Positions 10,641-22,162 of a stretch of DNA of 64,000 nt are shown piece after piece. The DNA is from Pachyseris speciosa (Eukaryota > Cnidaria > Anthozoa > Scleractinia > Pachyseridae). A model generated the notes under the pieces. The model had not been told where the DNA came from, made no database searches, and was given only the letters and a program-made list of their open reading frames with translations. The stretch spans positions 58,456 through 122,455 of the forward strand of contig JAEMWC010001616.1 of NCBI GenBank assembly GCA_016490735.1. The letters run 5' to 3'. The position numbers and the translations under genes are program-made. How positions within the stretch are numbered: the first letter of the stretch is position 1; every line of letters starts with the position of its first letter.

Positions 10641-13600
10641 TAGCTCACGGTAGGCAGACTCTCTCACAACCTCGTTCCCAGGGTCTCTCCTACTCTCTCA
10701 GTGAAAGTGAAAGTAGTTTGGACTCAAGAATGTTTGTTTGTTTCTTTTCCAAGAGTTTGCTATCGAATATTTCATCTGGATCATAAAACACTTCGTTTTC
10801 CCTGCTGTTGCTTCATTTTGGGGCAAAAAATTGGCTCAAGGAAAGCGATGCGAAGTAAAAACAAATTATAATAGTGGAGCTCCGCTTTTCGACTTGGCTA
10901 AATATATATGCTCATTGCGAATGCTCATTGAGCTCAGACTACACTTAAAAAACACACTGACAATCGTGATCACATATTTCTAGCTACAAGATTTGGACGC
11001 TGAATGGACGCGAGACGACAGCGGGAAAATACAAGTATCGACAAAATCTGATCCCTGGTCATCTCCGGCCCTGATCATCTCACCGCGCGACATTGGGAAC
11101 GAGAACGTAAAATAGCTTCGCGAAACAAAAAATAGATTTAAGAAAACTATGGTGGGGCATGGGGATCCGTTCTCTTACCTCATCCTCTCTTGTTTCCGAA
11201 TTATGTTTACTCTTGCAAGCAAGATGCATTCGCATAACACAAGAAATTCCAATAGTTTTATAAATTTCCTTGTCGAAGTAACATTCAAAAATTCTCAATT
11301 CGGTTTCAAGGTCCCAAGTTTTTTAACTCGCTAAGTCAAAAAATTCAAAATGGTGACAGTATAGCTTTGTTTGTCAAAAGACTGAAGAAATACCTTCTTG
11401 CTTAGTTTCTTCACTCTTTAGTGAGCTACATACTCCTTTCTTTTGTTTGCACTGTTTTGTTTTGTTTTGTACCATTTTTTTCTTCCATTTTTTAAGTACG
11501 TCATAATGGTAGGTAGGTAATCTGTCTACATATTCAGTATTAGAAATTCACATCATTCACTCCATATTCTTAGGAAGCCTATAGTCTCTCAGCCCTCGGT
11601 TTCTATATACTGGCTTCCTTGCCATAGCCATATCTTACATATCTAACATTAATTAGAACGTTTTTAAATTATTTATTTTTATAATAATTGTGCAATCTTC
11701 TAGATGCATTTTTCATGTCATATACTTTGTATATGTTTTGCGTGGTTTATGGAGAAATAAAGAATAAAGACAGATAAAGACAGTTGAACTTTACACAGGT
11801 TCCATCTCTGATCGAGTAAATCGTCAGAAGAAGTGCGTGGGTTTTTCAAGAGAGCTTCCTTTTGATGACAAAGACCTGATTATGGCAGATATAGAGGATA
11901 TTACATGGCCACGCGGAGATACTGACTATGGTATCTAAAATTACCCCTTTAATTCTAGAACAGTTATCACCATTTACTTTCTTCATGTAAACTGAATGTA
12001 AAATGCACAGTCTTGAACAATCGTAAGAATGTGCACAATACTTCGCAATCACTGCTGCTGTTTACTTTGATCAAATTAATTCGAAAGCACTTTGCACATA
12101 TCTTGTATTGACAATTTATTCATATGACCAGTAACTTATTTATATCTATTTGTTTAAATTTTCCTTTATTTATTTATCACTCGAACATTCGTTGTCATTA
12201 CCATGAGATTCCGCGGTGAGGGTAAAAGGAGGAATGAGTTTGCGGAATGGCATGTGGCATGACTTGCGGAATGGCATAATTATGCATAATGTAATATATG
12301 CAGATTGACTCAAAGAAATGAATTAACTGAAAGCGCGCCCTTTCCTTTCTGTAGTTAATAATTCTACAGTTAATAATCTTGGAACTCGCGACCACTGATC
12401 GTGTCTGACAGCCTAACTGACAATGAATAATCGCAAGCTATTTCCCGAACTAGGTGACGACAAAATATTGAAAACAAATTGGTCAGAATTTGACCTAGAA
12501 ATATTTCTGTGTCAAGTACCGCTCTCTTGTGATTGCGTTACATTCAGATGTAACCTGTGACATGAAATCGGATAGGGCAGAGTTTTTTGACAGTCTGTTT
12601 TTAGGTGAAATGAGAATTGTAAAAGTAGGTTGTGAGAATAAATGAATTGAATCGAAGTGACTAAAAGGAATCTTTCGTGAGTTTGTCTGCACCCTACAAG
12701 TTCGGTACATCTCCACGGGGCTTGCTTTGATTTAAATATTTTACAAGGAGTCAGCTGCTGGATTTGCTTTTATAGGGTTAATCAGGATTTGCTTTTATAG
12801 GATTAATCAGTTCGGGAATTATATTTTCCTCGTTTTTCGCTCTTCGACGAGGCGACAACGCGAGCACTGAGTTCAGTTATTCATATCATATAAATATCAT
12901 ATCAAAGCAGCGCGACCGAAGTGAGACTCTGGTAAAATTCTGAAAACCACAATATAACTTCTACGAGGCTCCGTTCCTAATTCTCGTAATACAATCAACC
13001 CCGGTCAGAAGCGTATACGCTTCTGCCCCGGTAAAAATTTTTTCCACTCTTTATTTATTCTGTTTCACTTATCACTTACATTACTACGGAAAGACTAGAT
13101 ACTTTTACATAAATTCTACTACAATGTTCACTCTAAAGTACATCAGGAATCTTACTTTGACACAGGTGCATACTACTTATATTCAGAAACATTTACTTAT
13201 ATTACATAATATTACTGATTTGACACGTTACTGCATTACTTACCCATGTTACTCTTCCCCCCCCCCCCCCAGATACTGCTTTTTTCCACATCTAAACCTC
13301 CAAAAGCGATTGCAAACTAAAGTCTGCAAAAGAGGAAGGAACCCAGCCGAGACCATTTCGTTTCAAACATAACGAAGGCATTTGTCTCGTTATTTATTTA
13401 TTTTATTTAAAGCCATTTCAAACCAGCCAAATGGATATTTTATAGTTTGACCTACACCGCGTCGTGAAATTGGCAAGATGGCAAAAAAGTTGAAAGTTCG
13501 TTTGATCGCAGTCGAATGATTCTTTAGTAAATACCACAAACCGGGACCTCAATTGCGCAGCAAATATTATTCGCGAACAAACTAATCCTCCTCAAGACTT

Positions 13601-13905
13601 TAAAAGTGTAACTGGTTCCTACCAAAGCAAGCCCGGTAGAAAGTAGTCCTTACTGTTTTGAAATGTTTTTTCTCATTCATGGCGGCCGCCGGCCGGTCAA
13701 AACAAACTCAGGAGAAATTTAATGACCTCAAGGTTTCATTTGCAAAATATTTATATCAAAGCAAGCCCCGTGGAGAGCAATGCTCAAAACTGAAATATTT
13801 CTCGGTGAAATCATGACAAATTTGTTTTCAACATTTCGTTGTGACCGAGTTCGGCAACTAGCTTGCGATTAGTCAGTGTCAGGCTGTAGAATAATTAACT
13901 CTTTT
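10641..13905. other. Long AT-rich gene-free stretch
   Basis: No coding exon recognised. Contents: a 26-bp tandem duplication at about 12751-12802 (GGATTTGCTTTTATAG core), a perfect 20-bp palindrome at 13006-13025 flanked on each side by CCCCGGT-like sequence, an AATAAAGA-rich tail near 11753-11785 resembling the 3' end of a LINE, and a C run at about 13258-13270. Confidence 0.5.
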
Positions 13906-14150
13906 AACTTTACAGCGCTTACCAGTCACACGCGCCCTCCAACGTTTTTTTCTCATTTTCGAAAACTAAGTTTTGGTGGACGTCAATCAAATGTTTCCAT
14001 GACAATATGGTCCTCGTTTCGTGTCAGTTTCACGGCCATGTTCAATCGTCGTTGTGATCATGCAGGCAGGAGTGCTCAACGACTTCTTTTTCTAAAAAGT
14101 ATTCTTATCCGTCCACAAAACAAATTGACACTAGGGCAGTCACACCTGAT
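13906..14150 (+). repeat. Copy of a dispersed repeat (TTACCAGTCACACGCGCC family)
   Basis: The same sequence recurs at 22163-22260 and, inverted, at about 23000-23560: ACCAGTCACACGCGCCCTC, then GAAAACTAAGTTTT, a GTCAATCAAATG block and a CATGTTCAATCGTCGTTG block. There is no ORF of note. It is a fragment or one arm of a DNA element. Confidence 0.7.
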
Positions 14151-15224
14151 TAATAATTAACTTTCGTGGGAAAAAAAGGGCCGATCCTCAGTTCCAGCAA
14201 GCGTCAGTATCTAGGATTCTCAGCCAGCAAGGCAATTTACACAAAACTCAACTCCCAGCCAGGAGAGCTTTCAAACCCTTGTCGTTTACCAGCAAATCGG
14301 AGTCAAAAAGATATTCGCCAGCCAGCAAGTGTGAGAAAAGTTCCCGGTTCCCAGCAAAACGGAAATTTAACTCTAACGTGATTTTAAAAAGTGGACTTTA
14401 AGGTTTGTAATTGAAGAATTCCCAATAACGTTATTTCTCTCTTTTCCAACCTTGACAAAGCCAGTCTCAAGGCAAATAGGCTGTCATGGTGCACTCAGCT
14501 GTATAAATTGGTAGATGCCACTACAGTAACGTTTATAATTACAAAGAAAAGGCCTTACTTGTCATTTAATCCTGACAATGAACATCCTCCTCCCTTCGCC
14601 GCCAGAGACCTCTGCTCGCAGGGAACCTCCTCCCTTGGTGAAGCACGTAGTCTGCAAATTTACCCCTTCACAGCGCCTCTCCTTGTGATACATCTGAAAA
14701 CCCTAATCTCTTCACGATGGTTCTCCTTTAGGTCGTCTTTCTTAATTTCTACGTTTGTATAATAACAGCAACAAGCAGCAAGTATCCACCCAAAGGCAAG
14801 CTTAATTTTCATATTTTCAGGTATCGTCTGGAAATGGCGAAGCCATTTCAGATGCTGTTTGAAAGTATTGATCTCTAAGAATGCTGCAAACGATTTCTGT
14901 ACACGGAAACTGTTGATTACAGCGACATTGCGCATTCTAGTGAACAAAGGCCTTAAATTGTTCCTTTTGTATTTTTATAAACATGCTGTAATACAACCTT
15001 ATAATCATGGTATACTTTCTTATTTTGTCGTTTTTTCAAAACCTCCTGTAAATCTTTAGAAGCAATCTAAATGAGATACGAGTATATAGTATTTTAGGAT
15101 ATACTAAAACAGTGGATAGCGTTGAAGGAGCGCTCTGATTGGCTAGTCAAACTCCGAATATCCTTTGCTATTTACCTTCGAGCAACTCGCGAGTGTCGTG
15201 CTCCCTCGTGTGAATTTCGAAAAA
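14151..15224. other. Intergenic with CCAGC-rich stretch
   Basis: No gene seen. 14166-14381 has many irregularly spaced CCAGCAAG / CCAGCCAG words, also found around 19430-19570. About 15065-15190 carries a CTCTGATTGGCTAG-type segment just 5' of the pseudogene start and could be its promoter. Confidence 0.4.
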
Positions 15225-15562
15225 ATGGCGTCCCGGTTTACATCCGTGACAAGCGAAGAAATCATCCAAATTAACAACGAAGCAGTCCCTTAAAACACAA
15301 ACAAAGCGACTAAATTTGGTTTGGCCGTGTTTAAAGGTAATGGTTTATGTTTTTAACCTGAAGTTTATCGATAAAAACCAATGAGAAAGGTTTGTTTAGA
15401 AATGCAAATTAATCTTGCGTAACCTCACTTGTTCACTTGAAAACCAAAGTTGAATGATATTTTTCTACAGAATGGTTTCAAATACAGAGAGAATTTGCAA
15501 CTCCATTTGAAAAAATGTCGCCACCAGAACTAAACAAATGTCTTCAGAAATTTTATCTGTAG
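15225..15562 (+). pseudogene. QRICH1/ZMYM-like (Crypton-derived) gene fragment
   Basis: Exon 15225..15336 (starting MASRFTSVTSEEII) and exon 15471..15562 (EWFQIQREFATPFEKM) join in phase 1 across a 134-bp GT-AG intron. The joined text matches, from memory, the N-terminus of the cnidarian QRICH1/ZMYM2-like proteins that carry a Crypton-derived tyrosine-recombinase-like domain (SPPELNKCLQKFYL). It is broken by TAA at 15291 and TAG at 15560, and the following exons are not recognisable. Intron retention shows it came from genomic duplication, not from a processed transcript. Confidence 0.65.
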
Positions 15563-16083
15563 TACTAATAAATAGTACTATGGATTACCAGGATCGAGTG
15601 CCACTAAAATTCGAAAAATTCCGCTTTCCTCTCAAAGGCAATGGTTCTAGCTGGAAATATCTACTCCGTTTGAAAAGCGCCATACTCGGATTGCTTTATT
15701 CCACTGTTTGCATCTGTTTTTTCAGAATAATTGCTTTTGGTTTTGTTTGTACGACACTCAACTGAAACCACTCTAGCCTTAGCTTTTTCCATTTATGCAT
15801 GTCCTACAACTTTCAACTTTCTTGCAAGTGCGTGTACATACTCTATAACTTCATTTTTTCTTCAAAGGGCTGCGGATGGGGACGAATACAATTCAAAAGA
15901 AGTGTCAGTTTTACTTAGGATAACGGCCGGATTGTCTTGAAAACGTTACTGTTAGTTTATCTCACCCTATTTAGCTAACTTCATCCACTGAGCCATGTTT
16001 GAACTACTTTGCGAGTAACTTTCATCAAGCACTGCCCAGTTCAGTTCAGTTCAGTTCAGCTGTAATTTCAAAACAAACACATC
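15563..16083. other. Intergenic, no gene seen
   Basis: No coding signal or clear repeat, apart from a short TTCAG repeat (about 16037-16060) next to the minisatellite. Confidence 0.45.
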
Positions 16084-16590
16084 ACATCCACACGAGTGTA
16101 GAGTTTTGCAAGATCTTGAAGACGTCACAAACACATCCACAGAAGGCAAGAAGTGTAGGGTTTTGCAAGATCTTAAGACGACAAACACATACACACGAGT
16201 GTAGAGTTTTGCAAGATCTTAAAGACGTCACAAACACATCCACAGAAGACATGAAGTGTAGAGTTTTGCAAGATCTTAAGACGTCACCAACACATCCACA
16301 CGAGTGTAGAGTTTTGCAAGATCTTAAAGACGTCACAAACACATCCACAGAAGGCAAGAAGTGTAGAGTTTTGCAAGATCTTAAGACGTCACAAACACAT
16401 CCACACGAGTGTAGAGTTTTGCAAGATCTTAAAGACGTCACAAACACATCCACAGAAGGCAAGAAGTGTAGAGTTTTGCAAGATCTTAAGACGTCACAAA
16501 CATATCCACACGAATGTAGAGTTTTGCAAGATCGTAAGGCGTCACAAACACACCCACACGAGTGTGGAGTTTTGCAAGATCAGCTAGCAA
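16084..16590. repeat. Minisatellite of alternating 48- and 57-bp units
   Basis: Successive copies of TGTAGAGTTTTGCAAGATCTT start at 16097, 16154, 16200, 16257, 16305, 16362, 16410, 16467, 16515 and 16563. The spacings are 57, 46, 57, 48, 57, 48, 57, 48, 48, a higher-order unit of about 105 bp. The long unit differs by a 9-bp insert (GAAGGCAAG-like). Because 48, 57 and 105 are multiples of three, the array is open in one frame on each strand (199 codons +, 126 codons -). I treat these ORFs as a by-product of the repeat. Confidence 0.9.
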
Positions 16591-18826
16591 GATCATAAGG
16601 CGTGACATCCACAAAGCGGTTTGAGTTATACAAGGTGCAGGAGTTAAGATTTGGTCTATGCTATAGTACGCCCTGCTTTGTTGTTGTTGTTTGTTTGTTT
16701 GTTTCGATTGAAGCCTATAAACAAATTAAACTGCGTTTTCGCATCCGTCATAAAAATTTTCTCTTCCATGTGCGCTTCTCTCATAAAGTTGAAAAGATTC
16801 TTCTTCAGGATTGTCAAAGTGAAAGCATTTAACTTCCTGGCTTTAATAAGAGAAGCAATTAGTCAAATAATGCTAACAGGAAACAATGATTAATCGTGGC
16901 CGTCAGTGTTTTTATGTTGCCCCTCCTAACGGTGTTTTAATAGGTGTTTTCACAAGTGCGAAAGCTGATATTTCATTTACATAATTTGAGGTGATTCAAT
17001 ACAATCAATAAGAACAACAAGAATATGACGGAAGACGCAGGAAGCTTGCATGAATATCCTTCTTTTCATCCATGAGTTTATGCGTTTGGTTTACATCCGA
17101 CGAGGAACCGATTTCAAAATATATATCTACATGCAACATTAACTAATATTATCTAAATCATCACTTGAGGACCGAAGAAGGAAGTCCGAAATCAATTGAC
17201 TGTTTTGATTTCGGTCAAAGTTCTATTCAAAGAAGCTTCTGAGAAATGCTTCTGTTGAATAGGTCCGTTCCTAAAATTTCTCAAGAAGCACAGAATTAGT
17301 ACGTGCGTGTACTCCTCCAATTTGGCAGTGACCGCAAGTGACTCCTTATTGGTGGAAATTAATTAAAATGGTAAAGATAGCCGAATTCTATTGTAGTACG
17401 CCGACCCGTTCATTTAACACGAACGAAGAACTGTTTTCAAGGAATTTCCGGAATTTGTGAAGAATTAATTAGATGTTCCTATCGGCTAGAACTGTGTTCC
17501 GTTGGATTAAATTATCAGTATATATTTTGCCAAGTTCCGCTTGCCGTCCCAGGAAGGCAGCGACATTTCTCCTGTTTGATCGACAAATGCATACGCACAC
17601 GAGCTTTCAAACGATTAAATCGCCTTTACGGCAGTGGACATCCACATAGCCTCTCTTCTCGTTCACTGTATCCTGATTTGGGAAGGTTGGTTTTCGTGGA
17701 GAGGGGAAACCGACAACAACACAATTACAATGAACGTGAGAAACGAAATGAAACAATCTCTGAACTCCAAATCTGCTATAATTTAAGAACTAAAAATCTG
17801 CTCGAAATGAACTCAGAATATTTAATTTGCGAAAACCAAAAATATCTGGCCAGATTATCGAAATGTAATAAAGCAATCTCATCTACCACTGCCGATGTAT
17901 AAGGTAGGGGAAAACTGATGTCTGACTGGAATGAGATCGGAGAGAAAGGTCATGAGCAAGACAACGAGTCACAGGAACGAGAGCCTTTTTGTGCTTTTTT
18001 TTTTTTTTTTATTATTTTCTGGTAGTCGGTATAGTCATAATTTCACCATTCGAAATTCCTGAGCCTTTTAATAACATGAGAATTATGGAGTTGGAGAATG
18101 ATGCACCACTGAAAATGCGTTTTACACTGCTGTCAATCAAGTTTCGGAACTCTCGGTCAACTTGTGCGCTGTTTCAAGGGGTTCAACAGGTCATGTTGCT
18201 GAGTTTTGATTGGAGGATTTCGATCCCTTTTGTTTGTTTTACATGTAGCTGTCCGTTATGTTAACGATTGTTGGCAGCATGAAACGAAATGTATGAATGG
18301 TAGTTAAACTTGTTTGGAAGCGCTGCTAAAGTTACTTGGAGAATATAACATTTTTAACCATGAGTATTTCACATTGTAATTCACAGACTTGCAATTTCGA
18401 TTTTGGCGTTAGCAATTTTTTAGCACTGACGCAGAAGTGACAAAAGTTCCCCATGGCTCACATGTTGGGTTGGTGGCTTGCACTGAATAACCGCCATGCA
18501 TGCAAGCATATTTTAGCCATAAAATAATTTATTCTTACCCTGGCTTGTCAGTTAACTGTCTTTTATCAACTCACTGGGTATCAATTAATAGCTCACCCAG
18601 AGGCGCAACAGCGTTGTTGGTCTGAGCTAAATGAAGAAAAAAAAAACAGTATGTAATTTTAGTGAATATGATCAGCGTGTATGATCCACTTACAAATTTC
18701 CAAAATGCAGTCAGCTGTACAATGATTCGAAACAACTTCCATCCGCCAATTACACTGCTTACATAGCACAAACAAACATTTTGCTGCTCTATAACTGAAA
18801 TATCTGAAAATTCGGTTGCTAAGTTT
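16591..18826. other. Gene-free AT-rich stretch
   Basis: No exon recognised. Includes short GTTT repeats (about 16679-16704) and a T run at 17996-18010. The short open frames lack any family resemblance. Confidence 0.45.
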
Positions 18827-18835
18827 GCGCGCGAT

Positions 18836-19005
18836 TACCCTGGCTCCAGAGGCCCTTTGAAAAAAATAAATATCTCTGAAAAGCCAAAATAAAACGCGAG
18901 AGATGTTATTTTTTTTCCTCTCGGCGCTTCGCGCCTTGTTGCTGCGGCTTCGCCGCGTAAATTCTCTCCTTCAAAGGAAAAAAATAACCTCTGGCACCCA
19001 GGGTA
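18836..19005. mobile_element. Mutator-like MITE with 9-bp target duplication
   Basis: A 170-bp unit with ends TACCCTGG / CCAGGGTA and extended inverted repeats (AGAGG...CCTCT). It is flanked by a perfect 9-bp direct repeat GCGCGCGAT (18827-18835 and 19006-19014), the duplication length of Mutator-like elements. The interior contains the hairpin GCGCTTCGCGC. A partial end of the same type is seen near 46650-46671. Confidence 0.8.
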
Positions 19006-19014
19006 GCGCGCGAT

Positions 19015-20023
19015 CTATCATAAACTGGAATTTTCTGCGAGAGAACCTTAAATGATGAATTACATTTCTAACACTTGTACCATCCCGTTAGCGAAGAAGC
19101 GAAACTTACCGTTTTAGAGCAAAATACAGGTACCGATCCCAAAAATGTGTTCCTGAAAACTGCTTATGATTTTACAAGCTCAAAATGAAGCTCTATACAG
19201 GACACACCGCGTGGTTTATGAAAAACGAGACCCTTGTTTTTCACTACAATTGACATTGACGTAAAAGGGGCGCGGAAGAGGTTATCCAGAAACAAATGTC
19301 ATGCTGAATGAACGCGTTTTTGCGTTTATTGTCTTTCCACGGCACAAATGATCGGCGTTGACCAGGCCGCGTGCCCCGTTATACAAACAAAACACAGGTA
19401 ATTTTTGTCCCAGTAAATTTCCTTTCAAAGTGTCACAGTGAGCCAGGAAGTGGGCGTGGTGTGTTTTTTCCAGCCAACAATTGTTCCAGTAAAACAGCCT
19501 CCAGCAAGCAAAAATTCATAACTAATTCCCAGCAAGTTATTTTTTATGGATACGATAATTCCCAGCCAGCGTCATGCTGCATGCGGAGCGGCTATTTGGT
19601 ATATTGGCTCCACTGAGCACTCCTGTTTCTTTGGCTTGTAGTTTGTAATTAGCTACCACTTTGAAGAACACAGTGTAAAGGCTCGAGGAAACGCTCTTAG
19701 CATTGTTAGCCAACACCATGCAACAATGTTGGGCCAACATGTTGGCTGTAGTTGGCCTTGAGGTGCTATTTGACTGAAACCATGTTTTTCAGAGTATAAC
19801 ATTATAACACAGAAAAGCGCGTTTTCCTTTGTGAAGTCTCCCTTCGTTTTAGATTTCGCATTAGCTTCGGTTTCTCACATGCTGCTGTTATCTCATCATG
19901 CGAAAAAGGCAGCAAAAATTATCACTAATTTACCAAGTTACGGTATGCCTAAAAAAATGTTGCCCTTAAATCAAATATATTATGATTTTTTACATGAACT
20001 TGGAAATCATAATTTCATTATCA
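19015..20023. other. Intergenic, no gene seen
   Basis: Holds a CCAGC-word-rich part (about 19430-19570) and a short CAACATGTTGG-type stretch (19700-19745) resembling the MITE at 45770-46221. No coding exon. Confidence 0.4.
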
Positions 20024-20540
20024 TAAAGGGAACACCCACTCTTAGAGCAAAATGACTCTAAATTGTTGAAAATAATAACTAGATTCCAAATATTAATTTA
20101 AGACCTGCAAATAACATTTAGGTGAGAAATGAAATAAGATATCATTATCGCCTATTTTCGTTCCTAATTCCCGCGCGCCGCCATTTTAGATTTCATGACG
20201 TCAATAGACCTTATTCGTATTCTCCGTAGCGAGCTGGAACTAGCGTGCACACGAAGCTTAAGCGGGGGAATCTTTTCATTTGTAAATGCATTCCCCTGCA
20301 AGAGCCTTCACTGCGGGTTAGATCCAGTTCAATACCGATAATATTTATATGGTCAATTGGTTGCCTATCTTCTAATTCTTAACAGTTCCTGGCAGTGGGT
20401 GCAACCAAATGACGTCATGGAATCCAAAATGGCGGTGCACGAGAAATTTGAAATCGAAAATAGACTTAAATGATATCCAATATTTTGTTCCTATCAATGT
20501 AATTTCCATATGTTTTCTAGTCATCTTACAATTTAGCGAC
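20024..20540. mobile_element. Degenerate TTAA-type foldback element
   Basis: Starts AAGGGAACACCCACTCTTA and includes CGCCTATTTTCG, a GACGTCA-containing middle and an inverted CGAAAATAG at about 20455-20463. These correspond in order to the intact element at 38285-38665. The right end runs into the (CAT)n tract and its terminus is lost. Confidence 0.45.
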
Positions 20541-20559
20541 AATTTGTTTGCAATGACGC

Positions 20560-20851
20560 TAATGGCCGTCACCATCATCATCAGCATCATCATCACCATC
20601 GCCATCTCCATCACCATTTCCATCAGCTTCACCATCACCACCACCATCTCCATCCCTACCGCCATCACCATCAACATCACTATCACCATCAGCATCAATG
20701 TCAGCATCATCACCACAATCATCATCATCATCATTATCACCATCACCATCATTGATATCGTTGTCATCACCGTCACCATCATCATCATCATCATCATCGC
20801 CATCATTATCATCATCATCACCATCATCATCACCATTACCATCACCATTAC

Positions 20852-20882
<31 letters not shown>

Positions 20883-20905
20883 GTCGTCGTCGTCATCATC
20901 AAGGG
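20560..20905. repeat. (CAT/CAC)n trinucleotide tract
   Basis: About 345 bp of imperfect CAT/CAC repeats ending in GTC/ATC runs. It is open in several frames on both strands (poly-Met, poly-Asp, poly-Ser frames), which I do not regard as genes. Confidence 0.95.
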
Positions 20906-21593
20906 TTTTCATTTGCTTTTCGCGCCAAAAATGGGGAGTGGCGTGACTCGCATTTGGAAGAAGTTCATCAGTTATCGCTTTCGCAATCGATCCCGCGTTG
21001 GAATTTCAACCGCAACTCACGTTTCGTTGCTTATAATTACTTTAGATTGCCAACTTTATCCCCGAGGGACCAAAGATCTACTCTTATTGGTCTAAGCTCA
21101 GCGACACGTTTTTGGGGACGAATTACTTTTTCCAAAGTCTACATCATTATCAGTTATCATTAGGGCCATTTATACGGGAGAAAGTAAGACGCGTCTTATC
21201 TAAGACGCGACTTACATAGGACGCGAACTGTACCGTTTATATCTTCGCGTCCTACATAAGACGAGGAGATCTCGTATAAATGGTTCGCGTCTTATTTTTG
21301 ATACAGCCTCGCCTACGTGCAATGTTGCCATTAGCAACAGTCCAAGATGGCGCGCTGTAGCAAGAAACAAAAGCGTGCTTTCCTGTCATTTTAGGAAGGA
21401 AAAGACTTTTTCAGAGATGGTATTTTATGAAGACCACGCTGTTATAGAAAATTCATTAACTCGCTGTAGCATACAAAGAATACAACAGAAATACGAGAAG
21501 AGTCGGAAGAAAACGATCGACGGATTGGTGCGACTGATGGCATGTTAATGAAGGAAGATGCTGAATTCATTGCAAACTTTCGCCTCTGTACGG
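20906..21593. mobile_element. Region with a foldback at 21164-21284
   Basis: GGCCATTTATACGGGAGA (from 21164) is answered by TCTCGTATAAATGG (to about 21283), with inner inverted AAGACGCG / CGCGTC words. It is a small MITE or one end of a longer element; the rest of this stretch has no gene. Confidence 0.5.
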
Positions 21594-21715
21594 GTCCGCA
21601 AATGATCCCAGGACCGCAAATGATCCCCAAACTGGACCGCAAATGATCCCGGACCGCAATTTATCCTCATATTGGACCATATTGGACCGCAAATGATCCC
21701 GAACAAAAATTAAGG
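21594..21715 (+). repeat. CGCAAATGATCCC repeat cluster
   Basis: The word CGCAAATGATCCC occurs at least four times within about 110 bp (GGACCGCAAATGATCCC units), followed by AAAAATTAAGGAATGGCATGG. The inverted counterpart, including the flanking words, is at 36660-36765. Confidence 0.75.
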
Positions 21716-21882
21716 AATGGCATGGATAGTGAAATGGTATGGATAGGGGATTGCCATGAATTCCGATTATTTTTATCAAAACCTTAAATCGTGGCTCACG
21801 ACGTACTATCATCATTTATTTTAAAAAGGTAAACGTGGTCACACAATCAGACACAATGGCCGTTTTTATGCTAGAGACGTTA

Positions 21883-22159
21883 AGCCTGGTTTTCACATGT
21901 CGGGAAAATCCCAGACGGTCTGGGATTTCACTGTATCCCGACCATTCCGGATTATGCCGATTAATGAAAAACGGAGATCGTAGACATCCCCGATCACCTG
22001 GGATGGCGGGGACAAATCCGGAAAATCGGGAAGGTTTCTATTTTGCCGATGCATCCCAGATTTCTGCGGTGGCCGTTATCTCGGCATAAATCTGGGACGA
22101 TCGGGAAATAATGAAATCCCCGACCGTCTGGGATTTTCCCGACATATGAAAACCAGGCT
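21883..22159. mobile_element. MITE with AGCCTGGTTTTCACATGTCG ends
   Basis: A 277-bp element with inverted repeats of about 48 bp: AGCCTGGTTTTCACATGTCG on the left and CGACATATGAAAACCAGGCT on the right, extending through a TCCCAGAC / GTCTGGGA block. Flanked by TTA (21880-21882 and 22160-22162). Harbinger-type duplication; non-coding. Confidence 0.8.
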
Positions 22160-22162
22160 TTA

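Noticed and set aside
16084..16590. CRISPR-like array
   Set aside because: Units are contiguous with no unique spacers, and the genome is eukaryotic.
15999..16598. 199-codon ORF with CRVLQDLK repeats
   Set aside because: Coincides with the minisatellite and is matched by an equally long frame on the other strand; kept only as a finding.
20372..20912. Poly-Met and poly-Asp ORFs
   Set aside because: All are frames of the (CAT)n tract; composition is purely that of the repeat.
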